This document shows positions 25,984 to 35,199 of a DNA stretch of 64,000 bases, in pieces (position 1 is the stretch's first letter; each line of letters begins with the position of its first letter). Made by a program: the position numbers and the translations under genes. The stretch comes from Chryseobacterium vrystaatense (lineage in GTDB: Bacteria; Bacteroidota; Bacteroidia; Flavobacteriales; Weeksellaceae), in NCBI RefSeq assembly GCF_000737765.1, contig NZ_JPRI01000001.1, forward strand, positions 806,001-870,000, read 5' to 3'. Under the pieces are notes generated by a model. That model saw nothing but the letters and a program-made list of their open reading frames with translations. It did not search any database and had not been told where the DNA came from.

Positions 25984-26652
25984 TTAAAGTATATCTTCAG
26001 CCTCGGAAATTGTATTAAAAATATAATCAGGATGTGCGGTTTCCAGTTCTGCTCTGTTCTGAGCGCCGGAAAGTACAGCAATAGTGATTCCGCAACCGGC
26101 ATTTTTACCCTCCTCAATATCAATCACTGAATCGCCTGCTTTTAAAACCTTTTCAGGTTCGCTGATATTAAATTTTTTCATCGCAAGATTGATCATATCC
26201 GGGCTTGGACGGCTTTCTGATACATCATCTGCTGTGATCAGCGCATCAAAGTGAACATGTTCTTTCCACTGTAATTTATCCAAAAGCTGATGGGCAATCT
26301 CAGAACTGTAACCGGTATTCAGGACTACCTTTTTATTTTTAGCCTTCATCTTTAAAAGAAAGTTTTCAGTACCGTTGATCGGTTTCACTTCCAGATTGCG
26401 GTAAGCTTCTTTTAAATGTTTTGAAAAGTTTTCGAAAATAACAGGAGCATCTTCTTCATTTCCATGGATCTCCTTTAGTAAGCTTGTGATAGCGTCCAGC
26501 TTTTCCATTCCGGCACAGCTTGAAAGCACCTTATCTAAAGTTACCTGATAACCGTGATTATTCACAGCCTGCGTTAAAGTTTTGTACACTACATTGTCTT
26601 CGTCAATCGTTGTTCCGGCCATATCCAGAACCAGTAATTCTATATTCTTCAT
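25984..26652 (-). CDS. phosphonatase-like HAD hydrolase
   Basis: A 222-residue HAD enzyme of the PhnX-like type (TIGR03351 as I recall it). The nucleophile motif is DMAGTT (Asp10), in the DxAGT form that marks phosphonatases. A lysine in the cap, Lys51 in AGMEKLD, aligns with the Schiff-base lysine of PhnX (MGLLKID). Arg replaces the usual motif III Lys in SRPSPDM, and the acidic motif IV is GDSVIDIEEG. It should split the C-P bond of phosphonoacetaldehyde or a close analogue. It is the last gene of the operon, six bases after the FAD enzyme. Confidence 0.85.
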   Translation of the reverse strand: MKNIELLVLDMAGTTIDEDNVVYKTLTQAVNNHGYQVTLDKVLSSCAGMEKLDAITSLLKEIHGNEEDAPVIFENFSKHLKEAYRNLEVKPINGTENFLLKMKAKNKKVVLNTGYSSEIAHQLLDKLQWKEHVHFDALITADDVSESRPSPDMINLAMKKFNISEPEKVLKAGDSVIDIEEGKNAGCGITIAVLSGAQNRAELETAHPDYIFNTISEAEDIL

Positions 26653-26658
26653 TGAAAT

Positions 26659-27813
26659 TTATGCGTAAATTTTTTCTATGTTAAATTTCGAAAAGCCTCC
26701 GCTTCCCGTCATTCCCTTTCCTCCAATCCCTGTTACGATGTGGATATTGGGGGAAGGATTGTGTTCAAAAATATCTTTTGTTTTACATTGGGAATAGATC
26801 CCAAACCACCTCCTTTGAATCTCATAGGTGGGAAGGTCAATAATTTTCTTTGCTTCATTGATCATAAACTCGTCGATTTCCATATTCAGGTCATATCCGA
26901 GATCATCTGCATTTTTGGCATCAGCATATTCATGAGAGTCGCCCAGAATAATAGATCCGTCAAGTGCCTGTTTGAATAAAATATGAACACCGTATTTTTT
27001 TTCAAAAGATTTTGGATCTTCTGATGCCTTGATTGTCTCAAAAGAAGCACATTCACTGAAAGATTCATATCTTCTGATGGAAAGTCCGGTTAGTATGTTT
27101 CCCGGAAGCGAATAAATTCCCTGAGGCTTGGTCTGCAGCATCTGCAGCTTGCTTACTTCTAGGTCGCTTTCGTCGAATACTTTAGGGTATAATGTCTTAA
27201 ACTCGTGGCCACCACAGATCATGATCTTTGATGCTGTGAATTCTGTTCCTTCTGCGCTTATGGCCGAGCAGTTCTGCCCATTTTCACCCGTTTCAATAAT
27301 CGTGGTGTTATAGAAGATCTGAAGTTCCATTTTTTCCTTTAAAAGCTTGTGAAGTTTGACGATCATATCAGCAGAATCTACAGAAAGTTCCTGTGGGAAA
27401 AAAAGTCCGCCCTTACAGTAATCAGAACGCAGGCCGTCAAATTTCTTGATGCAGTCATTTTTTGACAACAGGACAGATTCGTAATCATTGTTTCTGTTGA
27501 TCTCATAAAGTTCTTCAATCAGCTGAATTTCTTCATCATTCGAAGCGATATATACAGAACCGTTTTTTCTGATGGTAAGATCTGCCTGTGCATGAAGTTC
27601 ATGATAGATAGCCAGACTTTCTCTTCCGTAGTTTTGCCATGTAAGGTCCATTCCGGAAGGAACTACCTGTCCGAAATTTCTTACCGTTGCGCCTTGAGGG
27701 ACAGAGTTTCTTTCCAGTAAAGCTACTTTAAGGCCTTTCTTTAGAGCATGATAAGCGTGGAATGTTCCCAGAATTCCGCCTCCCACAACGATTAAATCAA
27801 ATTTTGCTGTCAT
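26659..27813 (-). CDS. FAD-dependent oxidoreductase, TIGR03364 type (aminophosphonate oxidase candidate)
   Basis: A 384-residue DAO-family flavoenzyme. The FAD loop is VVGGGILGTFHAYHALKKG near the N-terminus, and the C-terminal FAD contact is VTGIGGKGMTGSGGF. Family TIGR03364 is known for its linkage to PhnX-like hydrolases and is thought to oxidise an aminoalkylphosphonate to its aldehyde, which the hydrolase then cleaves. The HAD gene follows directly and a transporter gene precedes by two bases, so all are translationally coupled. The exact substrate (2-aminoethylphosphonate, its N-methyl or 1-hydroxy form) is not readable. Confidence 0.82.
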   Translation of the reverse strand: MTAKFDLIVVGGGILGTFHAYHALKKGLKVALLERNSVPQGATVRNFGQVVPSGMDLTWQNYGRESLAIYHELHAQADLTIRKNGSVYIASNDEEIQLIEELYEINRNNDYESVLLSKNDCIKKFDGLRSDYCKGGLFFPQELSVDSADMIVKLHKLLKEKMELQIFYNTTIIETGENGQNCSAISAEGTEFTASKIMICGGHEFKTLYPKVFDESDLEVSKLQMLQTKPQGIYSLPGNILTGLSIRRYESFSECASFETIKASEDPKSFEKKYGVHILFKQALDGSIILGDSHEYADAKNADDLGYDLNMEIDEFMINEAKKIIDLPTYEIQRRWFGIYSQCKTKDIFEHNPSPNIHIVTGIGGKGMTGSGGFSKFNIEKIYA

Positions 27814-27815
27814 TG

Positions 27816-29123
27816 TTATTTTAATTTATAAAACTTCGACGGATCGAAATTGATGAATTGATTAGAATTTGAATTAGGTTTTGCCTTTTTCCTGAAGGCT
27901 AAAAAAGCAATCACCGAAAGAATAAAAACGGCTGCCGTAATAATATAATTCAGATGAATATAAAAATTGAGCCACGAAGTCTGTGCCGAACCGAAGTTCT
28001 TATACAACAGGATCAGGACACTTCCCAGATATCCGAAAGAGTCAACAGTATAGATCAGAAACCCTACATTTCCCTTGATGTCAAACGCAGCGATCATACG
28101 GTCGAAATAAATTCCGTTAAAAGGAATATAGCAGATGTACATTCCAAAACCTGAGATAACCATCCAGAGAAAAGGAGATAAGGAAGCATTCTGAAATAAA
28201 TAAGTAGATAATCCTACCGTCAGAATACCTGCGAAAAGAATATAATGATAATAGGCAAAAGCCTTTTTATTGTTTTTTACCTTCACCATAAAGCTTAAGA
28301 TCAGAAGCACCATTATCGCAATGGGAATTTCTGTAAGGGTGAAAATAGAACTGTCAAAACTAAAATGCATGCCGTCCCAGATCTCACGGTTGAAATTATC
28401 TCTGAAATCCCTTAAAACCGTTAAACAGATATACAGAAAAATAATGCATACGATGGGAATGAAGAACTGGCGGATCAGTTCTTTTCTTTCTGCATGGAGC
28501 AAAGGCTGTCGTTTGTTTTTAAGGAGAATATCCTCTTCCGTAGGCTTGGGAATTCTTTCCAGAAGCAGGGCAAAAATAATCAGCGGAATAACGAAAACCA
28601 ATCCGGTACAGAATGGCATCCAGAATTCTGAAACAGGAAAAGTATCCATGATGGATTTCCCAACCGATTTCGTAAAACCTGAAGAAACAACAAAGCTTGT
28701 ACACAGGAAAAGACCAATGATCTCTGTCGTTTTACGTCCTTCTATATAAGAAAATACAATGCCCCAGATCATTCCCAAGGGGATGCCGTTGAGGAACATA
28801 AAAACAATATTGTAAGGAGCGGGAACCGCAGCAAATCCTAATAATGCAAGTTCTGCCCATCCAATGAATGCCAGTAAGTAAACAATTCTTTTTTCTGGCT
28901 TCAGCTCCGAGATAAATTTGATCCCAATGAATTTTGAAATAAAATATCCTACCGCCTGAGCAATGATGATCAGAATTTTATAATCAACTCCGAAGTAGGA
29001 GAGTCCTTCAAAAGAGGCAACGGTAAAAGGTTTTCTGAAACCGTACATGCAGAAGTAGACACCGAAAGCGGCCAGGGCAGCCTTCAGTGTTACTAATGTT
29101 TTTTTGTTGATACTTTGAGCCAT
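27816..29123 (-). CDS. DUF5690 family MFS-like transporter
   Basis: A 435-residue inner-membrane protein with about twelve helices. The N-terminus FGVYFCMYGFRKPFTVASF is typical of the Bacteroidota DUF5690 group of the major facilitator superfamily. From its place between a TonB receptor and an aminophosphonate oxidase it probably moves the phosphonate substrate from periplasm to cytosol. That would fill the role of the PhnCDE or PhnSTUV ABC importers, which are absent here. This is an inference from operon position. Confidence 0.75.
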   Translation of the reverse strand: MAQSINKKTLVTLKAALAAFGVYFCMYGFRKPFTVASFEGLSYFGVDYKILIIIAQAVGYFISKFIGIKFISELKPEKRIVYLLAFIGWAELALLGFAAVPAPYNIVFMFLNGIPLGMIWGIVFSYIEGRKTTEIIGLFLCTSFVVSSGFTKSVGKSIMDTFPVSEFWMPFCTGLVFVIPLIIFALLLERIPKPTEEDILLKNKRQPLLHAERKELIRQFFIPIVCIIFLYICLTVLRDFRDNFNREIWDGMHFSFDSSIFTLTEIPIAIMVLLILSFMVKVKNNKKAFAYYHYILFAGILTVGLSTYLFQNASLSPFLWMVISGFGMYICYIPFNGIYFDRMIAAFDIKGNVGFLIYTVDSFGYLGSVLILLYKNFGSAQTSWLNFYIHLNYIITAAVFILSVIAFLAFRKKAKPNSNSNQFINFDPSKFYKLK

Positions 29124-29133
29124 TGATGATGGT

Positions 29134-31959
29134 TTAGAAGTTCAGTTTTATTCCCAGATTACATCGTACTCCATAATATTCCACCTGTTCAGGACGGTCT
29201 TCATTCTTTCCAAAGTGGTAGATCAGCGGTTTGTTCAGGATGTTGTTGACGTCTGCATAAAACATCAGGTGCTTGGTAAACTGATAAGATCCTCCGAAAT
29301 CCAGGCTGCTGTATTTTCCGTAGTAGGAATCATTGATGTCGTCTTCAGCATATTCTACCGCATATTTTCCTTTGTAGTTATAGGCCAGTCTTGCATTGAA
29401 TCCTTTTTGCTCAAAGAAAACCTGTACGTTATACAGTTGTTTGGCCTGATAAGGAAGTGCGACCTTTCTTCCGCTTGGTTTTTCCATTTCTGAAGTCATA
29501 AACGTAGCATTGAGCTGAGTTCCGAAATACTGAAGAAAGCCCGGTAAAAAGTCAAATCTTTTAGTGATTCCCAGTTCAGCGCCACCCAGCCAAGCTGCTT
29601 TTCCGTTGTTCGGAGCGGTAAACTGTACGCCATTCATTCCGTTGTAGTTTCCGATAAAAGAATCCTGGAAAATAGGATCTGTGATGGATTTGTAAAAAAT
29701 ACCACCGCTTACAATCCCTACATTTGAGAAATAATATTCTCCCATCAGGTCGAAGTTGAGAGAATACGTTGGATTCAGATCAGGATTTCCTCCTTTGAAT
29801 TCATTGTCCGCTTCGCTGTACGTTCCACCTGGAGTCAAGTCTCCGAAGTTTGGTCTTGAAAAAGTTCTTGTTGCTGCAAAACGAAGATTGGTCTTGTCAT
29901 CCAGGGCATATTTGATGTGGAGCATTGGAAGAACAGCCAGATAATTATTGGTATGTTCAACAGGAGTCAGAACATCGCCAATTACATTATATCCTTTTAC
30001 CTGAGTGTGTGTATTTGATAATCTGATTCCTCCTAAAACAGTAACCTTATCATTCACTTTATAAGTTCCCATTCCATATGCATCGGCATGTTTTTCAAAA
30101 ACATCGAAGTTTCTTCCTAAAGCCTTGTTGTACTCCAGAGCTTCGGAATCAGTAGGATTGATCTTCAGATTTCCCTGATTCTGAATCCAGAACTGATCCA
30201 TACCCGTTGTAGAAAGTACTGGTCCGAAGGTGTTTCCGATGGGAGCATTCATTTCGCTTAAATATTTCGGTCCGTTTGGCTGTGTAGTAACATAGGGAGC
30301 GTAATCTGATAAAAGAGGAGCTGTTCCTCCATTCCAGTTATAGAAAATATCAGAGAATCTGGCATTTCTTTCCTTGTCCCTGTATTTAAATCCATATTTT
30401 AATGTCAGTCGGTCCGAGGCGTTGATCTCATGATTGAATCCTGCTACAATTTTGTCTTTTTCCTCCACAAAAACTTTGTAAAATTCAAGGTCTGTAAATC
30501 TCATCTGAGCTGCATCCATTTTGAAGCCCGGATCACTGTAGAATCCAAATAAGGCATCAGGGTTTTTATAATCCAGTTTTCCTCCGTCTGCTTTCCAATA
30601 TGCTCTCGGACCGCTTCCATGATTGGAAATATAATCAGGATTAATACCTACTCCGGATTGCGTGTACTTGATCACATAATAAGAATTGTTCTGCTTGTCA
30701 GGAATATTTCCGTATTTGAAACGATTGTCATAATAGGATAGATCCCAGTCGATTTTTCCTTTGTTTAAAGTATGAACCCCTCCTAAAGAAACAGAGGTAA
30801 GTTCCGTGATCAGTAAGTTATGAATATTCTGAAGTTCTACTCTCGCCGTATTATTCGTCGGGCTGAATTTGTCAAATCTGATTCTGTGCTTGTAATGGGT
30901 TTCATCATCCGAAAGAGTCCCGTACATTCCTTTTAAATACAATGTATTCTTTGGAGAAAGCACATATTCAAAAGCAGCATTCAAACCGGTTGTTTTTCTT
31001 ACGCCATTATAATCGCGGAGTTCCATTCTGAAAACACCCTCGTCACCGCTTCTTCTCGCTTCAAAATTATCGGTAGACCAGTTTCTTATAAAGTGCGCTA
31101 CATTAAACAGGTACCCGAATTTTTTATCTTTGGTTCTGCCTCCGTAAAGAAGCCCAAGATTGTAAACACCTTTGTCAGCTTTTGCATTGTAACCGCTTCC
31201 CAAAGTCGCTTTAAATTCGGTTTTCATCGGTGGAGTCTTCGTAATGAAGTTAACGCCACCTCCGATTCCGTCTGCTTCCATATCGGGGGTAAACGACTTG
31301 TTGACGTGTACATACGAGATCAGTTCGGTTGGAAAAAAGTCAAATGCTGTAGCTCTGGAAGTGGTTTCTTCCTCTGCGGTAGGCAATCTGTTTCCGTTGA
31401 TGGTTGTCGAAGCCCAAAATGGCGGAAGTCCCCTCAATGAAACAAATCTTCCTTCACCCTGATCCCTCTCGATAGAGACACCCTGAACACGCTGAACGGT
31501 TTCTGCGGCATTTCTGTCCGGGAGCTTTCCGATTCCGTCTGATGCAATAACATTGGTAATATTCACCGCATTTTTCTGAAGGTTTAATGCTCTTGCCTCC
31601 GTATTTTTTAAGGTTCCCGTAACCACAACTTCGTCAATGGTTTTTCTCTGTTGGGATAATTTTACAGAACCTAAATCTACAGTTTCTCCTGACTTAACAT
31701 CGATGCTGATATCTGTTGTTTCATATCCGATATAACTTATCTGCAGATCATAATGACCTTCTTTGATATCATTAACCGTAAATTTCCCATCAATATCAGT
31801 GGCTGTATTTTTTGATAAACCTTTTATTTTGACCGACGCGCCGGGAAGGGGTTGGCTGTCGTCCAAAACAGTTCCTATGATTAGCTGCTTCTGTGCTGAC
31901 ACAAAAAATATCAAACAGACAAAAGCAAGGGTAAGTAATTTCTCTAATTGGGTCCTCAT
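29134..31959 (-). CDS. TonB-dependent receptor (phosphonate locus)
   Basis: A 941-residue outer-membrane receptor. It has a signal peptide (LLTLAFVCLIFFVSAQ), a carboxypeptidase-regulatory-like domain (IGTVLDDSQPLPGASVKI), and a plug of the kind seen in TIGR01782 receptors (VSLRGLPPFWASTTINGNRLP, SFTPDMEADGIGGGVNF). A barrel follows and ends LGIKLNF. No SusD partner is present. The frame is open to 31992, but the ATG at 31959 gives a normal signal peptide. It heads the operon with the DUF5690, FAD and HAD genes, 10 bases from the next, and so is the likely importer of the phosphonate or phosphonolipid piece. Confidence 0.85.
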   Translation of the reverse strand: MRTQLEKLLTLAFVCLIFFVSAQKQLIIGTVLDDSQPLPGASVKIKGLSKNTATDIDGKFTVNDIKEGHYDLQISYIGYETTDISIDVKSGETVDLGSVKLSQQRKTIDEVVVTGTLKNTEARALNLQKNAVNITNVIASDGIGKLPDRNAAETVQRVQGVSIERDQGEGRFVSLRGLPPFWASTTINGNRLPTAEEETTSRATAFDFFPTELISYVHVNKSFTPDMEADGIGGGVNFITKTPPMKTEFKATLGSGYNAKADKGVYNLGLLYGGRTKDKKFGYLFNVAHFIRNWSTDNFEARRSGDEGVFRMELRDYNGVRKTTGLNAAFEYVLSPKNTLYLKGMYGTLSDDETHYKHRIRFDKFSPTNNTARVELQNIHNLLITELTSVSLGGVHTLNKGKIDWDLSYYDNRFKYGNIPDKQNNSYYVIKYTQSGVGINPDYISNHGSGPRAYWKADGGKLDYKNPDALFGFYSDPGFKMDAAQMRFTDLEFYKVFVEEKDKIVAGFNHEINASDRLTLKYGFKYRDKERNARFSDIFYNWNGGTAPLLSDYAPYVTTQPNGPKYLSEMNAPIGNTFGPVLSTTGMDQFWIQNQGNLKINPTDSEALEYNKALGRNFDVFEKHADAYGMGTYKVNDKVTVLGGIRLSNTHTQVKGYNVIGDVLTPVEHTNNYLAVLPMLHIKYALDDKTNLRFAATRTFSRPNFGDLTPGGTYSEADNEFKGGNPDLNPTYSLNFDLMGEYYFSNVGIVSGGIFYKSITDPIFQDSFIGNYNGMNGVQFTAPNNGKAAWLGGAELGITKRFDFLPGFLQYFGTQLNATFMTSEMEKPSGRKVALPYQAKQLYNVQVFFEQKGFNARLAYNYKGKYAVEYAEDDINDSYYGKYSSLDFGGSYQFTKHLMFYADVNNILNKPLIYHFGKNEDRPEQVEYYGVRCNLGIKLNF

Positions 31960-32318
31960 TTTTACATATATTAAATTTTCACTGCAAATCAAGCTAATAA
32001 TTTTAATATATATAAATATTTCGTGTTAAGTATTATTTAACAAATCAAGGCAATTTGTTACTTAAATTTTACAGGATGAGGCGATCTGAAAAAAAACGAA
32101 GAAATGACAAATACTGCGTACGGTCACTTATATTAAGGACTTTAAGATGGGACAGAGAAATACATTTTTACAGGAAATTGTATGGGTAAATATACTTACG
32201 AATTAACATTCTGTTAATTTAGACAGAGAAATGAAAAACCGAAAGTTTACTATTTGTAAACTTTTGTGAGACAATTGAAGAAAAAAAGGATTAAAATTCT
32301 GTTGGAAATTAAATAGTT
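31960..32318 (-). promoter_or_regulatory. 359-bp control region of the phosphonate operon
   Basis: The gap between the receptor gene and the upstream XRE gene holds no plausible gene but three palindromes. They are TAACAAAT-N7-ATTTGTTA (32038-32060), AATTAACA-TTC-TGTTAATT (32201-32219) and the shared operator (32245-32261). It also has a direct repeat GACAGAGAAAT (32151-32161 and 32222-32232). I see no clean TAnnTTTG on the minus strand, so the promoter may need an activator. Confidence 0.5.
32245..32261. promoter_or_regulatory. shared operator, third copy
   Basis: GTTTAC-TATTT-GTAAAC is a perfect palindrome with 6-bp arms. Its reverse complement GTTTACAAATAGTAAAC shares 15 consecutive bases with the two sites at 25761 and 25805. 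It lies about 285 bases upstream of the receptor ATG and 58 bases past the XRE-cupin stop. Confidence 0.7.
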
Positions 32319-32888
32319 CTAGGCGGTATAAAAATAGAGAACAAGCATGATACAGCTTTCATTGCTGATGCTTACGGGGACATGTGGAAATTTTCCATTA
32401 AAATAAAGAGAGTCACCTTCTTTGAGGATAATTTCTTCATTGTCGATGATGTATTTTACTTCACCCTTTAGGATATATTTAAATTCCCAGGCATCTGTAA
32501 TTACTTTTTCTCTCTTAGAATTTGGTTCAATGGTCAGTAATACAGCTTCAAAACCTAAAGAATGAAGACTTTTGCTGAAAATATGCATGTACTTGAACCC
32601 TTCCGCTTCCACTTCTTTTTCAATCACCTGCTGGTTATCTTTAGGAAGGTAAATGAATTTGGCGCTGGATTTTTTTTCAACACCTTCAAAGAAATAGCTG
32701 GCATCAATTTCCAGAGACTGGATCATATCCAGCAGCACCGGAAGGGAAGGAATGGTTCGTCCGTTCTCAATCCTGGAAACAAGACCGTTGCTTACATTGG
32801 CTTTGGAAGCCAGTTCATTGATGGTTAAATTATTCTTTTTTCTGATATCCTTCAGCCTCTTTCCGATACCTATTAAAAAATCATTCAT
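32319..32888 (-). CDS. XRE-cupin transcriptional regulator
   Basis: A 189-residue regulator. The N-terminal HTH (about residues 8-62, NLTINELASKANVSNGLVSRIENG) is joined to a C-terminal cupin domain (about 115-185, WEFKYILKGEVKYIIDNEEIIL, then GDSLYFNGKFPHVPVSI). Such proteins sense a small ligand of the pathway encoded next to them. It lies upstream of, and in line with, the phosphonate operon, so it probably controls that operon through the GTTTAC-N5-GTAAAC sites. The ligand may be the aminophosphonate or its aldehyde; both are inferences. Confidence 0.85.
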   Translation of the reverse strand: MNDFLIGIGKRLKDIRKKNNLTINELASKANVSNGLVSRIENGRTIPSLPVLLDMIQSLEIDASYFFEGVEKKSSAKFIYLPKDNQQVIEKEVEAEGFKYMHIFSKSLHSLGFEAVLLTIEPNSKREKVITDAWEFKYILKGEVKYIIDNEEIILKEGDSLYFNGKFPHVPVSISNESCIMLVLYFYTA

Positions 32889-32939
32889 AGTGTTTGCAAT
32901 TTAACCTAAATTATGTTCCGTCATTATAAAGATGAAAAG

Positions 32940-32947
32940 CAAAGTTA
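32940..32947 (-). promoter_or_regulatory. -7 promoter element of the XRE-cupin gene
   Basis: On the minus strand TAACTTTG fits TAnnTTTG, 51 bases upstream of the start codon. Confidence 0.45.
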
Positions 32948-33044
32948 ATATTATTATATATAGCTTTTATAATGTCCGGAATCAATTCATTGAAAATTGT
33001 TATTGGCAATGAAATGGTAAATTCGTCTATTCACTCTTTTTCCC

Positions 33045-33052
33045 TATTTTTG
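33045..33052 (+). promoter_or_regulatory. -7 promoter element of the two-component operon
   Basis: TATTTTTG fits TAnnTTTG and ends 17 bases before the ATG at 33070. It overlaps the GTG at 33052, so that in-frame GTG cannot be the start if this promoter is used. Confidence 0.55.
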
Positions 33053-33069
33053 TGAAATTCCTTATTTCA

Positions 33070-33777
33070 ATGAAAAAGATTATTCTCATCGAAGACGAAA
33101 CCAGCGTAGTATCTTTTATAAAGAAAGGACTTCAGGAAAGCGGGTACGAAGTTTCCGTGGCTTTTGACGGACGTACAGGTGTACAATTGGTACAGGGCAA
33201 CGATTTCGATTTGGTAGTTTTGGATATTATGCTGCCGGAAATGAACGGGCTGGATGTGTGTAAGGAGATCAGAAAAACCAATCAGCATGTCCCCATCCTT
33301 TTTTTAACGGCCCTGGGAACTTCGGAAAATATTGTGCTGGGACTGGAAAGCGGTGGTGATGACTATCTTGTAAAACCTTTTAAATTCATTGAACTGGTGG
33401 CAAGAGTAAAATCTCTGCTGAGAAGAAGCAATGGAGTAAGCCCCCAGGAAATTGCAGAACCGGAACCGGACAATGAACATGTGTTTCAGTTTTCCGACCT
33501 GATCGTTAATGACTATACAAAGAAAGTAACCCGTGCCGGAGATGAAATTTCGCTCACTTCCACAGAATATAAACTGTTGCTGTATTTCCTGAATAATCCC
33601 GAAAAGGTAATTTCCAGAGCCGAAATTCTGGATGCAGTTTGGGGTGTCAATTATGAACTGGGAACGAATGTGGTGGATGTTTACGTAAATTATTTAAGAA
33701 AAAAACTGGATCAGCAGGATGATAATAAACTGATTCATACTGTGATAGGGATGGGTTATGTACTGAAAAAACCGTAG
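33070..33777 (+). CDS. OmpR/PhoB family response regulator
   Basis: A 235-residue regulator. The receiver domain has the acidic pair in LIEDE, phospho-acceptor Asp52 in VVLDIMLPEMNG, and Lys in LVKPF. The winged-helix DNA-binding domain follows (about 145-235, LTSTEYKLLLYFLNNPEKVISRAEILDAVW and VDVYVNYLRKKL). It is paired with the histidine kinase three bases downstream. The signal is unknown. Confidence 0.92.
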   Translation: MKKIILIEDETSVVSFIKKGLQESGYEVSVAFDGRTGVQLVQGNDFDLVVLDIMLPEMNGLDVCKEIRKTNQHVPILFLTALGTSENIVLGLESGGDDYLVKPFKFIELVARVKSLLRRSNGVSPQEIAEPEPDNEHVFQFSDLIVNDYTKKVTRAGDEISLTSTEYKLLLYFLNNPEKVISRAEILDAVWGVNYELGTNVVDVYVNYLRKKLDQQDDNKLIHTVIGMGYVLKKP

Positions 33778-33780
33778 AGA

Positions 33781-35199
33781 ATGTTTAATAAAGTTGTTAC
33801 AAATCAGACCAAAACGATGGTGCTCTTAATGTTGGTATTTACTGCCATCATTCTGCTTTTCAGTGGTTTGGTTTATTTTTCAATTGTCAACTTTTCGCAT
33901 CAGAGGTTTTATGAGCTGCTGAAAATACGTACCACAACCATTGTTCAGATTGAGAAAAGCAAGGACCATCTGGACCTGCCGGAAAACTACATCCTTAACA
34001 GCCTGAATGATGAGGAGCTTCCCATGGAAAGAGATTATGTTTTCGCGGTTCCTGAAGATTCCAATTTCAGAAAGATCTCACAGGAAGTCCATATTCCGGA
34101 TTATTTTTTCAAAAGTATTGTCAGAAAAGGCGAAGCTAATTATAATGATAAAGAATTCTATTATATCGGGCAGACCTTTAAGTATGATGATAAAGAATAT
34201 ATAGCCATCGCTTCTGCCAAGAATCATTATGTGATCTATTATCTTGGATTTTTAAAAAGAACGCTCATCACATGTATCGTACTTTCCCTGTTCTTCAGTA
34301 TGATATTTTCTTTTTATCTGTCGAAAACGTTATTCAGACCGATATTGAAGATTACCGGAAAAGTAAAGGAAATCAGTTCCGAGAATCTTCACCTTAGACT
34401 GGAAGCGCAGCCTGACAATAAAGAACTGAATGAGCTGGTAGATACCTTCAACGGTATGCTGAACAGAATTGAAACTTCATTTGAAACCCAGAACCATCTG
34501 ATCGGAAATGTGTCCCACGAATTGAGAACGCCTTTGACATCGATCATGGGTGAAGCCGATGTTGCCCTTTCGATCAACAGAACGGCAGATGAATATAAAG
34601 ATACTTTGGAAATTATTCTGGATGAAGCTGAAAAGCTGGATAAAAAGATCAAAGCTTTATTGATGATTGCTCAAACCGGATTCGACGGGAAGATTCAGAA
34701 AATGGATAAAGTAAGGATCGATCAGCTGCTGTGGGACGTGATTGAAACATTAAGAAAAATTGATTCCAGAAACAATATATATCTGGATATCAGTATGCTT
34801 CCGGATAATCCTAAAAAATTAAAAGTCCAGGGTAATGAGCAGTTGCTGCATCTTGCGGTAGCTAATATCATTAATAACGGATGTAAATATTCTAATTTCC
34901 AACAGGTAAAAGTTTCGTTGGGTGCCACAGATACAGATGTTTATATTATTGTAAAAGATTTCGGGATCGGAATTCCGGAGGTGGAGATGAACAAAATCTA
35001 CGATCCGTTCTTCAGAGCTTCCAATACCAAAAACTATGAAGGCTACGGAATCGGACTTCCGCTGGCCAGAAACATCATCAGAATGCACCATGGGGAACTG
35101 ATTGTAAGTTCTCATGAAAACCAGGGGACCACGGTACAGATGCGTTTTCCTAATTTCTATAGCGCGAGACCGGAGAGAATAGAGAAAGTTAGGATTTAG
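33781..35199 (+). CDS. sensor histidine kinase
   Basis: A 472-residue inner-membrane kinase with two membrane helices (about 13-35 and 160-180) flanking a periplasmic sensor domain. HAMP (about 180-232) follows, then HisKA with His246 in GNVSHELRTPLTSI, and an HATPase domain with NIINNGCKYSNF (N box), VKDFGIGIP and GYGIGLPLARNI. It phosphorylates the response regulator encoded just upstream. The stimulus is not evident. The CusS/ArlS-like layout is common for envelope or metal sensing. Confidence 0.92.
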   Translation: MFNKVVTNQTKTMVLLMLVFTAIILLFSGLVYFSIVNFSHQRFYELLKIRTTTIVQIEKSKDHLDLPENYILNSLNDEELPMERDYVFAVPEDSNFRKISQEVHIPDYFFKSIVRKGEANYNDKEFYYIGQTFKYDDKEYIAIASAKNHYVIYYLGFLKRTLITCIVLSLFFSMIFSFYLSKTLFRPILKITGKVKEISSENLHLRLEAQPDNKELNELVDTFNGMLNRIETSFETQNHLIGNVSHELRTPLTSIMGEADVALSINRTADEYKDTLEIILDEAEKLDKKIKALLMIAQTGFDGKIQKMDKVRIDQLLWDVIETLRKIDSRNNIYLDISMLPDNPKKLKVQGNEQLLHLAVANIINNGCKYSNFQQVKVSLGATDTDVYIIVKDFGIGIPEVEMNKIYDPFFRASNTKNYEGYGIGLPLARNIIRMHHGELIVSSHENQGTTVQMRFPNFYSARPERIEKVRI

